A DNA stretch of 64,000 bases from an uncultured Desulfuromonas sp. (GCF_963678835.1 NZ_OY787469.1:2728001-2792000); one strand, 5' to 3'. Shown: positions 43,856 to 52,340, numbered from the stretch's first letter. Made by a program: numbers and translations. The notes: generated by a model from the sequence alone, not told the origin.

Positions 43856-45244
43856 ATGAACTATTTTCGATGGCGAAATCTGATCCCAACGGTTCTGGCT
43901 GTGATATTTCTGGCAGCGTGTCAACCGTTAGGCGTTGAAACTCCGGCCCAACGCCGTTCTGCAACGGACAGCATGGTGTCGGTGTACCTCAATTACACAT
44001 CTAAACCGGATTTCCGCCTTGAAATTCAGGACCTGGAGTTTCGAACCAAAGAGATCTGGCTGCCCTGCCGTGGCAATGCTTCTGACACCAGACGTTCCAG
44101 TCGCCAACACCTGATTGCGTTGGATGCTCTTCCGGCAGCACAGTACGATCAAATCCGGTTTCGCGTTGAACTCTATTCCGAGCAGAACACGCTCCTGCGC
44201 ACGGAGCAGGTCTCTCTGGGCATCCCCAACCATTTACGTCTCAAACCATCGGGGAGCCAGTGTCTGTTTTTACACTGTCGATTGTCCCCGTACACGCTTG
44301 ACCGCCCACTTCCGGAGCAATTTGTTGTTGAAAATCAGGTCGCACCGTTGGCGGACAATCTGCTTTACGCCCTGTGCCCTGACCTGTCAACGGTTTATAT
44401 CATCCGCACCGACCAATTTACCGTCACCGCCGCCTACCCGCTCCAGGGACAAATCAGCGACATGGTGGTCGATAACGACCGGCGACTGATCTATTTTCTC
44501 GACCGTCAACGCCAGCAGATTCAACGCTGGGACGGTATCTCACAACAGATGACCGACCGCATTCCCTTGCCCATGACGCAAAGCCCTGAGGGGCTGGAGA
44601 TCTCCCCGGACGGGGAATTTTTATTCGTCACCGATACCGTCAACCGTCAATTGCTCAAAATTGACGCTGAGAACGGGACCCGGTTGGCTCAAGTCAACAT
44701 CGGTCATGAACCATCGCAGCCCTACTGGTTCGAGCACAATGGTCAGGCACGCTTGGCGGTAATCTCTCTTGGCGACCAACAACTGCATCTGGTCAGTGCC
44801 GACAGCCTGGCCACCATTGCTGAAGTGACGGCAGGACAACAACCGTATGAAACCCTGTATGCCAACAATGCCCTGTTTGTCAGCGACAGTTTCGACTATC
44901 AGATCCTGCAACTGGATCCCGACAGTGGCGTTCTTCAGGCGCGCATTCCCACCATGGGCCGCCCCATGGCCATGCTTGATGACACCATTCAACGCAATGT
45001 CATCATTGCTGAACAAGCCCGCTCAGGGCTGGCGTTACTGCCCTACGGGCAACAGTTGATTGCCCGGCACATTGCGGCAGGTGCGGCACCCCACGATCTG
45101 GCCATCTCCAACAAACGCCGTCTGCTGTACATTGCTGATGAAATCAACCATTCGATTGTTGTCCTTGATTTGCCATCGGAAAAAATCATCCAGACAATAG
45201 AAGTCGGGTCAACCCCGGATGTCATCATGGTTCAGGAGCCTTGA
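43856..45244 (+). CDS. Beta-propeller lipoprotein (YVTN type)
   Basis: 462 residues with an excellent lipobox (VIFLAACQ). The N-terminal domain (about 30-150) is beta-rich and unrecognised. From about 165 on come repeated YVTN/quinoprotein-like propeller blades: SDMVVDNDRRLIYFLDR, LEISPDGEFLFVTDTVN, DLAISNKRRLLYIADEIN and IIQTIEVGSTPDVIM. Probably anchored to the outer membrane and used as a binding platform near the OmcS-like cytochrome. An alternative ATG at 43823 has a fair AGGGA upstream but would put eleven extra residues before the signal. Confidence 0.8.
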   Translation: MNYFRWRNLIPTVLAVIFLAACQPLGVETPAQRRSATDSMVSVYLNYTSKPDFRLEIQDLEFRTKEIWLPCRGNASDTRRSSRQHLIALDALPAAQYDQIRFRVELYSEQNTLLRTEQVSLGIPNHLRLKPSGSQCLFLHCRLSPYTLDRPLPEQFVVENQVAPLADNLLYALCPDLSTVYIIRTDQFTVTAAYPLQGQISDMVVDNDRRLIYFLDRQRQQIQRWDGISQQMTDRIPLPMTQSPEGLEISPDGEFLFVTDTVNRQLLKIDAENGTRLAQVNIGHEPSQPYWFEHNGQARLAVISLGDQQLHLVSADSLATIAEVTAGQQPYETLYANNALFVSDSFDYQILQLDPDSGVLQARIPTMGRPMAMLDDTIQRNVIIAEQARSGLALLPYGQQLIARHIAAGAAPHDLAISNKRRLLYIADEINHSIVVLDLPSEKIIQTIEVGSTPDVIMVQEP

Positions 45245-45246
45245 AC

Positions 45247-46467
45247 ATGCACGACCTGCTCAAACAATTTTATGTCATCGTTGTGTCGGTACTCTGCCTG
45301 TTGTTGCTGACAGCACTGACCTGTCAGGCCAATGATGCGCTATGCCTCGACTGTCATGACGAGATTAAACAGGTCATCGACGAAAGTTATTATGTTCACG
45401 AACCGGTACGTGCCTACAAATGTCGCGTCTGTCATGCCCGCGACGCATTTGAACCATCAATACCGGTATCGCAGCCGGAGCCGAACAATAATTATGTGCT
45501 GGCCTACCAGCAAACCACCCCCCATGAGGAACAACCAATCACCTGGCTGGTGGAAAATTTCACGCCGGCTCTTCATCAATCGGCCCTGATCAAGCAACGC
45601 AAACTCAAAGATCGCCTGATCCTCGATCTCTGGTATCAACAGGCGGGGAAAAAAAACTATCAGTTCGACACTCCCAGCCTGAAGACATTGGAAACGCAAA
45701 CGCCCCGCTACCAGATGCTTGACATCGACAACCTGTATCTCACCGATTTCGATACCCGTTTGGTGCCGCGTGCCACCCTGCACTGGAACACCAATGAACC
45801 AAGCCGATGTACGACAAGTTACGGGAACAACACTCTGGATGTGGTGTATGAAGAAGACGATCTGTACCTTTATGACCATCACCTTGATCTGCGTAATTTC
45901 ACCGAGGGGGGCTATGTGGTGGAGATCACATGTCGTGACCCCTATCGACGTGTGAAAACCACCGAGCGGTTCAACCTCCTGACATTACCGGTTCGTGAAC
46001 AACAGATTGTCGCCCCCGCGGTCGATGAAGACCGGATCACCCTGAAGAACCTCCAGGGTAAATTGTGGATCGAAGTAGAATCACACCAGCCAGCCAGTTT
46101 GTCGGTTGGTGTTCAGAACGTCGGCAATAGCCAACAAGCGGTGGAAGCACCACTGTCACAAGCCGTCAAAGACACCAACGCTCTTGATGGTGAAAGCTCA
46201 GAAGACGAACATATCACTTTAAATACACTGCTTTATACGACCACCCAGGTCTGCCACAAATGCCACACCGGCCTGGAATCTGGACAATCGCATCCGGTCA
46301 ATGTGCTGCCGCCGTTGAATATGATTGTTCCCCCGGAATACAAACGTCTTAAAGATGGCAAAATCAGTTGCATGACCTGCCATACGGCGCATGGCAGTAA
46401 CACCGAACATCGACTGATCAAGAAATCCCCCAAAGCTCTGTGTACGGGATGTCATACAAATTATTAA
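45247..46467 (+). CDS. Exported pentaheme cytochrome with non-heme middle domain
   Basis: 406 residues, signal peptide about 1-28. Two CxxCH motifs lie at the N-terminus (CLDCH, CRVCH) and three at the C-terminus (CHKCH, CMTCH, CTGCH). The 230-residue middle is heme-free and beta-rich (RATLHWNTNEPSRCTTSYGN, YVVEITCRDPYRRV), like fibronectin type III/Ig folds. This splits the hemes into two clusters separated by a rigid spacer. AGGAG lies upstream of the ATG at 45247, just after the propeller lipoprotein stop. Confidence 0.85.
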   Translation: MHDLLKQFYVIVVSVLCLLLLTALTCQANDALCLDCHDEIKQVIDESYYVHEPVRAYKCRVCHARDAFEPSIPVSQPEPNNNYVLAYQQTTPHEEQPITWLVENFTPALHQSALIKQRKLKDRLILDLWYQQAGKKNYQFDTPSLKTLETQTPRYQMLDIDNLYLTDFDTRLVPRATLHWNTNEPSRCTTSYGNNTLDVVYEEDDLYLYDHHLDLRNFTEGGYVVEITCRDPYRRVKTTERFNLLTLPVREQQIVAPAVDEDRITLKNLQGKLWIEVESHQPASLSVGVQNVGNSQQAVEAPLSQAVKDTNALDGESSEDEHITLNTLLYTTTQVCHKCHTGLESGQSHPVNVLPPLNMIVPPEYKRLKDGKISCMTCHTAHGSNTEHRLIKKSPKALCTGCHTNY

Positions 46468-46512
46468 ACGATTTTGCAGTATTACTGACCATAACAGAAC
46501 GAGGAATCCTCC

Positions 46513-47067
46513 ATGACTGCTGAAAAATTCAAACGCAAACTGGTCAACCTGAATGTGAAACGTCGCTTGCAGCTCTGGTTGCTGATCCGCATCGGCGGCA
46601 TCATCATTCTGACCTCCATCATTTCCGCATTGATCCTCTACGGCTATGCTCGGCACGAAACCATCAACACCTTCTATCAGGCGCACATTAAAATTCGCCG
46701 TGTCAGTGATCTGCTGTTACCGGTTGTGCTGTCCGGGTCAGCGATCAGTCTGATCAGCGGAGCGCTGCTGGCGTTATTTCTGCCACAAAAAATTGCCGGA
46801 CCGCTTTACCGCATCGAACAAGAACTTACCAAGGTTAAGGCTGGAGATTTTCGAACTAAAATCAAACTGCGGACCAAAGACACCCTGGTTAATTTCGCCA
46901 GTGAAATCAACGACACCATCGCAACCGTGGATCATCGTTTAAGTGACATGCAAAAAGCCATAAACAGTCTTGACGACAATGAAATACTCCCACAGGACAC
47001 ACGTGAAAAAATTGACGAGGTCAAACGGTTGCTCAATGACTGCAAAACCACACTGAACAATCACTGA
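46513..47067 (+). CDS. HAMP-only membrane protein
   Basis: 184 residues. Two TM helices (about 22-45 and 68-92) bracket a short periplasmic loop of about 25 residues. A HAMP-like region (about 93-145: PQKIAGPLYRIEQELTKVKA, GDFRTKIKLRTKD) and a terminal coiled coil follow. There is no kinase, cyclase or methyl-accepting domain. GAGGAAT precedes the ATG. It ends the co-directional cytochrome series. It may pass a signal to, or modulate, another membrane protein. Confidence 0.75.
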   Translation: MTAEKFKRKLVNLNVKRRLQLWLLIRIGGIIILTSIISALILYGYARHETINTFYQAHIKIRRVSDLLLPVVLSGSAISLISGALLALFLPQKIAGPLYRIEQELTKVKAGDFRTKIKLRTKDTLVNFASEINDTIATVDHRLSDMQKAINSLDDNEILPQDTREKIDEVKRLLNDCKTTLNNH

Positions 47068-47097
47068 TCATCATCAGGCTCCGTTTCTATCAGACTG

Positions 47098-47236
47098 GTG
47101 AAAAACAGACTGTCGAGCCCATGGACGGGCGGTCAACATCAAGGACAGGGTTTCAAGTCCTTGATGTTGTGAGCAAGACGGAAATCGCATTTTCAGCCTG
47201 CGTCGTTGGAAAATCCCCGGACGGGACTTTTCCAAC
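47098..47236 (+). repeat. 139-bp structured intergenic element, copy 2
   Basis: Homologous in reverse orientation to 4061-4199. It contains a perfect 13-bp hairpin, CAACATCAAGGAC (47134-47146) with GTCCTTGATGTTG (47157-47169), and a second stem GGAAAATCCCC / GGGACTTTTCC near 47208-47234. In the other copy a C-G pair of the first stem becomes A-T on both sides, which fits selection for, or inheritance of, structure. It lies 30 bp after the HAMP gene. Confidence 0.7.
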
Positions 47237-47247
47237 ATCCTGCCAGT

Positions 47248-47381
47248 ACGTCTGCATAATTGAAATTATCTCTTGTCGGAGCGGCTTCAGCCGCGAATTC
47301 CCCTCATGAAAAGGATCAATGACCAGAGCAATTCGCGAATAAATTCGCTCCTACAGGGGGGAGCACTCCGATGACAAAATT
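47248..47381. repeat. REPIN-like palindromic repeat, copy C
   Basis: Same unit as 3915-4056: ACGTCTGCAT start, GTCGGAGCGGCTTCAGCCGC hairpin arm, AATTCGCGAATAAATTCGCT core, CTCCTACAG arm and GACAAAATTGACGGTGTTC end. With the 139-bp element it fills the first half of the 597-bp gap 47068-47664. The second half holds the promoter and leader of the cytochrome gene at 47665. Confidence 0.8.
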
Positions 47382-47465
47382 GACGGTGTTCAAGGACTCG
47401 CATCGCCATGCTCAAACAAACGGAGCCTTTCTCTCTCCCCCGTCCTCTGCTATTCGGCACGCTTC

Positions 47466-47494
47466 TTGATATTTAAATACCCAACAGCATAAAT
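47466..47494 (+). promoter_or_regulatory. Candidate sigma-70 promoter of the stand-alone OmcS-like gene
   Basis: TTGATA at 47466-47471, a 17-nt spacer and ATAAAT at 47489-47494. It would give a leader of about 165 nt containing the hairpin at 47519. Confidence 0.45.
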
Positions 47495-47518
47495 CGCTGG
47501 CATGAACACGTTAAATGG

Positions 47519-47552
47519 GTGTTATTGCTCACCCCATAGGGGCAGATAACAC
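47519..47552 (+). promoter_or_regulatory. Leader hairpin upstream of the OmcS-like gene
   Basis: GTGTTAT (47519-47525) pairs with ATAACAC (47546-47552), and within it CCCC-ATA-GGGG forms an inner stem. It lies 112 nt before the start codon, in a leader that is long for this window. I could not match it to a known riboswitch; the conserved core of the GEMM c-di-GMP class is not visible. Confidence 0.45.
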
Positions 47553-47664
47553 ATGTGCGTCAAACAGCGACACAAAAGCATAAGCATAGCATATTGGAAA
47601 TGAAAGAAAGATCGTTCTAGGCAATATTAGACACAAACTGCCACAACACTTCAGGAGGGGAAAA

Positions 47665-48750
47665 ATGAAAACTTCACGGCTTGGTTTGCTACTCATCGTC
47701 ACACTGGTTCTTTGGAGTTCCAGTGCTCTGGCGAGCGTCAGCGGTTCCTGTGCCAACTGTCATACCATGCACGCCACTGACGGTGCCGGCAATACTCTTG
47801 CCGGTGGCGCCAAAGGTTCTTTGACCATCGGCGGCTGCGTCGGTTGTCATACTGGTGATAATGAAGCGGCGGACGGTGCGTCTGCCGGTGCCGGCGGTGT
47901 TCCTTACGTGATGGACACGGCTGCACCAACGTACGGTCCGGAATACTCCGGTGGTTCGTTGGTTGCCAACACCAACACACTGGCAGGCGGAAGCTTCTGG
48001 TGGGTTGGTAAATCTGCTGGAAACGATGCGACTAAAGGGCACAACGTAACAACAGACGACCTGTGTGATTTTGACATGGACGCTCCGGGTCGCCGCGACG
48101 GTGACCAAGTTGCATTCACCTCGGGTGCCCCCCTGACCTGTGCCGGTACCATGGGCTGCCACGGTGACCGCAGCGTCGATGGCGACTATGCCAGTATCAG
48201 CGGTGCTCATCACGGATCATCGTCAACAACAGTTGACGACAGCTTCCGCTTCCTCGACGGTATTGCCGGCACTGAAGCCCCAGACTGGGAGTACGCCGCA
48301 GCCATTAACAACCACAACAGCTATAAAGCTCAAGCACGCAGTGAAGCGTCCTCCATGGCCGACGGTGGTGACACCATCAGCTCCCTGTGTGGTCAATGCC
48401 ATGGCGATTTCCACAGCGGCACCGACACGGTATCCGATGGCAGTGCTTGGTTGCGTCACCCGACCGACATCGTTCTTCCGACTGGTGAATATGCGTCCTA
48501 CGCGTCTATCCCGGACGAATCCGGTATCTACAACATCATCGCCCCGGTTGGCGTCGCCACCCCTGTTGCCGCAACAGAGGATGTGACCCTGGCCAACTCT
48601 GTTGTTACCTGCATCTCCTGCCATCGCGCACACGGTTCTCCATATGCCGACCTGCTGCGTTGGGACTATGCCAACATCAGCGCCGGTTCTCCCATCGGTG
48701 GTGTTGACAACAACGGCTGCTTCGCCTGCCATACCAGCAAGGATGGTTAG
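47665..48750 (+). CDS. Stand-alone OmcS-like multiheme cytochrome, candidate nanowire subunit
   Basis: 361 residues, signal peptide about 1-24 (ALA-SV), strong AGGAGGGG before the ATG. Motifs in order: CANCH followed by TMHAT, CVGCH, then CAGTMGCH (CX5CH; Cys159, Cys165, His166), CGQCH, CISCHRAHG, and CFACHTSKDG at the very end. This is the plan of the gene at 42694, and I recall the same flanks in Geobacter OmcS. The chain is rich in Gly, Ala, Ser and Thr with few charges. Its own promoter, long leader and clean terminator suggest high expression, as expected for a filament subunit. Confidence 0.87.
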   Translation: MKTSRLGLLLIVTLVLWSSSALASVSGSCANCHTMHATDGAGNTLAGGAKGSLTIGGCVGCHTGDNEAADGASAGAGGVPYVMDTAAPTYGPEYSGGSLVANTNTLAGGSFWWVGKSAGNDATKGHNVTTDDLCDFDMDAPGRRDGDQVAFTSGAPLTCAGTMGCHGDRSVDGDYASISGAHHGSSSTTVDDSFRFLDGIAGTEAPDWEYAAAINNHNSYKAQARSEASSMADGGDTISSLCGQCHGDFHSGTDTVSDGSAWLRHPTDIVLPTGEYASYASIPDESGIYNIIAPVGVATPVAATEDVTLANSVVTCISCHRAHGSPYADLLRWDYANISAGSPIGGVDNNGCFACHTSKDG

Positions 48751-48777
48751 GTAAGAGTGACAGCAAACAGAACCAAT

Positions 48778-48804
48778 GGGGATGGGCATGTTTTGCCCAT
48801 CCCC
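48778..48804 (+). terminator. Rho-independent terminator
   Basis: GGGGATGGGCA and TGCCCATCCCC form a perfect 11-bp stem with a 5-base loop, followed by a T-rich tail (TTCTTTTCTCTTT). It ends the OmcS-like transcript 27 nt after its stop. Confidence 0.88.
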
Positions 48805-48855
48805 TTCTTTTCTCTTTAATACATGCCGTATCGGCTCAGAACCAGGGAGGGTCAT

Positions 48856-49977
48856 GTGACCAGCACCAACCGACAGATTACCATGACACTGAGTGCAGCA
48901 GGTGCTCTCAGTGCGATCATTGGCTATCTCTATCTGATTGAGAAATCGGAGCTGAGCGCTTCAACTCTGTTTCTGTTCATGCCGGTTGGTCTGACCTCTG
49001 CCGCTATCGCCGCCCTGCTTCTTGTTTGCCACCTGCGTTCCGACCGCCAGAACCGACAGCTATCGGACCAACAAAAATTGTTCAGTGATTTCATCCATCA
49101 TGCTCAGGACTTGATTCAAGTCGTTGACACCCGCGGCAACATTCTTTACGTCAACAACATTTGGCAAGAAACCCTTGGCTATACGCGTGCTGAGGCCTCG
49201 CGCATGAACATTTTTGACATCATTGCCGAGGATCATCAAAGTATCTGCCAATCCCGTTTTGCCGAACTTCTCAATGGCCAGTACAAGGGGTGCTTTGAGG
49301 TGACCTATCAAACACGGGACGGTCAATCCATCACCCTGGAAGGAAACTGCAGCTACAGCATCAAGAACGGCAAGCCCCATATGATTCGCGGTATCTTTCG
49401 TGACATCAGTCAGCGTCGTGAACAGGATGAACATATTCTGCAAATGGCCTATCACGACATGCTCACCAACCTGCCCAACCGTTTTCTGTTGAATGACCGC
49501 TTGTCCCAGGCAATATCCCAGGCACGACGCTATCATCAGAAAACCGCCCTGGTCTATGTGGACCTGGATAGCTTTAAACAAATCAACGACCATCATGGCC
49601 ATGCTGTTGGTGATATCCTGCTGCAGAAAACAGCACGACGCATGCAGGATTGCTTGCGGGAAAACGACACGGTTTCGCGCATCGGCGGTGATGAGTTTTT
49701 ACTCATTCTCACGGGCATCAGAGATCGCAACGACATCCCGAAAATTGTCGACAAGGTACGCATCGCCCTGGCAGCTCCCTACATCATCAACAGTCTGCGT
49801 ATCAATTCTTCTGCCAGCATGGGAACGGCCATCTATCCTTTGGATGGTGTTGACCCCGAAGCCTTGCTTAATCAAGCAGATCAAGCCATGTATATGGCAA
49901 AAAAACAAGGTGGAAACACCCATTGTTTCTATACTGAGAACACCCCGCCAAAAACAAAAGTTCTCCGTCTGGTCTAA
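48856..49977 (+). CDS. Membrane PAS-GGDEF diguanylate cyclase
   Basis: 373 residues: two TM helices (about 12-30 and 35-55), PAS (about 72-190), GGDEF (about 205-365). The active site IGGDEF is intact and is preceded by RENDTVSRI, giving the inhibitory RxxD site at the right distance, so a working, product-inhibited c-di-GMP synthase is expected. I chose the GTG at 48856 because GGGAGG lies just upstream; an in-frame ATG at 48823 lacks that and falls close to the terminator. It follows the cytochrome locus but should be a separate transcript. Confidence 0.88.
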   Translation: MTSTNRQITMTLSAAGALSAIIGYLYLIEKSELSASTLFLFMPVGLTSAAIAALLLVCHLRSDRQNRQLSDQQKLFSDFIHHAQDLIQVVDTRGNILYVNNIWQETLGYTRAEASRMNIFDIIAEDHQSICQSRFAELLNGQYKGCFEVTYQTRDGQSITLEGNCSYSIKNGKPHMIRGIFRDISQRREQDEHILQMAYHDMLTNLPNRFLLNDRLSQAISQARRYHQKTALVYVDLDSFKQINDHHGHAVGDILLQKTARRMQDCLRENDTVSRIGGDEFLLILTGIRDRNDIPKIVDKVRIALAAPYIINSLRINSSASMGTAIYPLDGVDPEALLNQADQAMYMAKKQGGNTHCFYTENTPPKTKVLRLV

Positions 49978-50040
49978 CCCCTAAGAACACCAAAAACCTG
50001 CCACGGCAACGGTACCCTTTCAGTGCATTTATGCTAAAAT

Positions 50041-50060
50041 AAGAAATCAATTGATTCCTT
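50041..50060. promoter_or_regulatory. Near-perfect 20-bp palindrome before the histidine kinase gene
   Basis: AAGAAATCAATTGATTCCTT differs from its own complement only at one mirrored position. It directly follows an extended -10-like TGCTAAAAT (50033-50041), so a protein bound here would block initiation. The ATG is 17 nt downstream. Confidence 0.45.
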
Positions 50061-50076
50061 ATCAGTGAGTGCATTT

Positions 50077-52206
50077 ATGTCCCTTAGATTTAAGATTTTG
50101 CTCATGTTATTCGCCACCTTGAGCATCTATGGCCTGATGGATTACACCGTCCATCGGTTGTTCGTCCTGCCGACTTTCCTCAACCAGGAACGCGCCCGCA
50201 TCGAAGAACATATCGACCATACCATGCAGATCCTCAGTTTTGAATTGCTGGGGCTGGATCGGTTATGCCGCGATTGGGCGGCCTGGGATGACAGCTACGC
50301 GTTTATGCAAAAGCAAGGACAGGATGAAGGCTATATTAAATCCAATCTTGTGCAGGCGACTTTTGAATACAACGCTCTGGATATGATCTGCTTTCTCGAT
50401 AACGACCACCATGTTATCTGGAAAGGCACCTCGGAGAAATACACCAGTGACGGTCAGGAAAGATTTCTTCAACCCTTCAGCCCCCTGCTGAAAGTGTCCG
50501 AGGATAATAGCGGCTTTATCATGACCGCTGCCGGGCCAATGATTCTGGCCTCACGTCCGATCAGCGACAGTGACGAAGCGGCCCCCTATATCGGTTTTCT
50601 GGTGATGGGCCGTCTGTTAATCGACAGTCCCATCATGGCTCTGAATCGGCACCTGCACGGCAGTGTTGAGTTTGTTCCGCCCCAACCCAGTGGTTTGATC
50701 AGTGACAAGAATCTCGAATTTCTCACATTGCGTGAAGATCCTGTCATTATGCCGCTCGGCAACACGCTTCACACATTCAAAATGGTGCGCGACATCAATC
50801 ATTTGCCCGCATTTATTGTGCATATGCAAACGGATCGTACGAGTGTTATCCACGGTCTCGAAACCATTTCTTACGATGCCTTCTCCAACGTATTTTCCGG
50901 ATTTATCACCATCGGAATTTTCGTGTTGTTTCTGCGCCGCAACGTCATCAAACCGATCAGCAAACTAACCCGTCATGTCAACAGCATCAACACCGCTGAA
51001 GATCTGCTGACGGTGCCATTAAAAACACCCAGCGACGATGAGATCGGTGTGCTCTGGCAAGGGTTTAACCAGATGGTTCACAGGCTGCAACGCGATCGAC
51101 TACGCCGCCTGGCTGCGGAAGAAGCGCTGCGCAGCAACGAAAAACGGATCCATGCCATTCTCGACACCGCTCCAGACGGCATTATCACCGTAGACCAGAA
51201 CGGTACCATTGAAAGCCTCAACCTGGCTGCGGCAAAAATGTTCGGCTACGACTCTGAAGAACTGATCGGAAAATCGATCAGCAAATTGGCTCAGGACGAA
51301 CACTCAGGGCGTTTGTTGCAGACCATAAAAAAATATCCGGAAACCAGTCATTACAAATGCTTTGATTCCGGTTGTGAAATGGCAGGACGAAAAATCGCCG
51401 GAGAGTTCATCCCGGTTCACATGCGTGCCAGCTCCGTTCAGATCGGCAGCGATACCCTGTTTGTCTGGATTGTTCGCGATATCTCTGAGCTTAAAGCGAT
51501 GCATGACGAGATTGCCCACAGCAAGCGCCTGGCCGCTATCGGCGAAATGGGCGCATCCATTGCCCATGAAATCCGCAACCCCTTGGCCGGTATTGGTGGT
51601 GCAGCCCAGATGCTGTTGAAAAGCGTCAAAGAAAATCCCCGCCAAGTGGCAATCCTCAACGAAATCATCATTCTGGTATTTCGCATCGAAAACACCGTCA
51701 ACCAGATGCTTGACTATGCCCGAGCCTGGACGCCAAATCAGACGCTGATTACCCCGATGCAGCTCCTTAAAGAAGTGGCCACTGAAGCCGAAACCATGGA
51801 AAATTTCGAACAGATCTCTTTTCAATTCAGTGGAGACGACTCAATTGCCATTCCGCTGGATGAAGACCTGATCCGTCAGGTGCTATGGAATTTGTTTAAA
51901 AATGGCGCTGAAGCCATGCCGGAAGGTGGCGAACTCACCTGCCATGTTCAGGCAGCACATGATGAACTGATCGTGACGATCCAGGACCACGGTATGGGCA
52001 TGGATGATGAAACAATAAAAAAACTCTTTACGCCGTTCTTTACAACCAAAATTTACGGCACCGGACTGGGGTTACCCATCTGTCAGCGCATTATTGAAGC
52101 CCACAAAGGCAGCATTACCGTCCACAGTGCCCTGGGTGAAGGGACAACCATCTCGTTGCGCTTCACCCTCACCGCCCAACCACGCCAGATTGAGGAGTTG
52201 AAATAG
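50077..52206 (+). CDS. CHASE4-PAS sensor histidine kinase
   Basis: 709 residues from the ATG at 50077; an in-frame GTG at 50065 is possible. TM1 (about 5-25), a CHASE4-like periplasmic domain (about 30-270), TM2 (about 275-295), HAMP, PAS (about 365-480), HisKA with phosphorylated His497 (SIAHEIRNPLAG), then HATPase: N box QVLWNLFKNGAEAMPEGG, G1 DHGMGMDDE, F box TPFFTTK, G2 GTGLGLP. The kinase core resembles NtrB-type kinases that pair with sigma-54 activators, so the orphan regulator at 27453 is a possible partner. No regulator adjoins it. Confidence 0.92.
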   Translation: MSLRFKILLMLFATLSIYGLMDYTVHRLFVLPTFLNQERARIEEHIDHTMQILSFELLGLDRLCRDWAAWDDSYAFMQKQGQDEGYIKSNLVQATFEYNALDMICFLDNDHHVIWKGTSEKYTSDGQERFLQPFSPLLKVSEDNSGFIMTAAGPMILASRPISDSDEAAPYIGFLVMGRLLIDSPIMALNRHLHGSVEFVPPQPSGLISDKNLEFLTLREDPVIMPLGNTLHTFKMVRDINHLPAFIVHMQTDRTSVIHGLETISYDAFSNVFSGFITIGIFVLFLRRNVIKPISKLTRHVNSINTAEDLLTVPLKTPSDDEIGVLWQGFNQMVHRLQRDRLRRLAAEEALRSNEKRIHAILDTAPDGIITVDQNGTIESLNLAAAKMFGYDSEELIGKSISKLAQDEHSGRLLQTIKKYPETSHYKCFDSGCEMAGRKIAGEFIPVHMRASSVQIGSDTLFVWIVRDISELKAMHDEIAHSKRLAAIGEMGASIAHEIRNPLAGIGGAAQMLLKSVKENPRQVAILNEIIILVFRIENTVNQMLDYARAWTPNQTLITPMQLLKEVATEAETMENFEQISFQFSGDDSIAIPLDEDLIRQVLWNLFKNGAEAMPEGGELTCHVQAAHDELIVTIQDHGMGMDDETIKKLFTPFFTTKIYGTGLGLPICQRIIEAHKGSITVHSALGEGTTISLRFTLTAQPRQIEELK

Positions 52207-52340
52207 ATGTCGGCGTGTGCGTTTCAAGTCTGGCGTCAGCATGGCTCTTGGTGGCCATTGACCACCTGTTTTCCTTGAAACAGGCACGGCCAAACGTGTG
52301 ACCTTTTATCCGTAAACCCGGTCTCCATCGAACACAAAAA

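Noticed and set aside
47495..47664. GEMM (c-di-GMP or cGAMP) riboswitch in the OmcS-like leader
   Set aside because: Looked for the GGCAAACC and ACGCAAAGCC-type conserved blocks; only vague resemblance (GCGACACAAAAGC), not enough.
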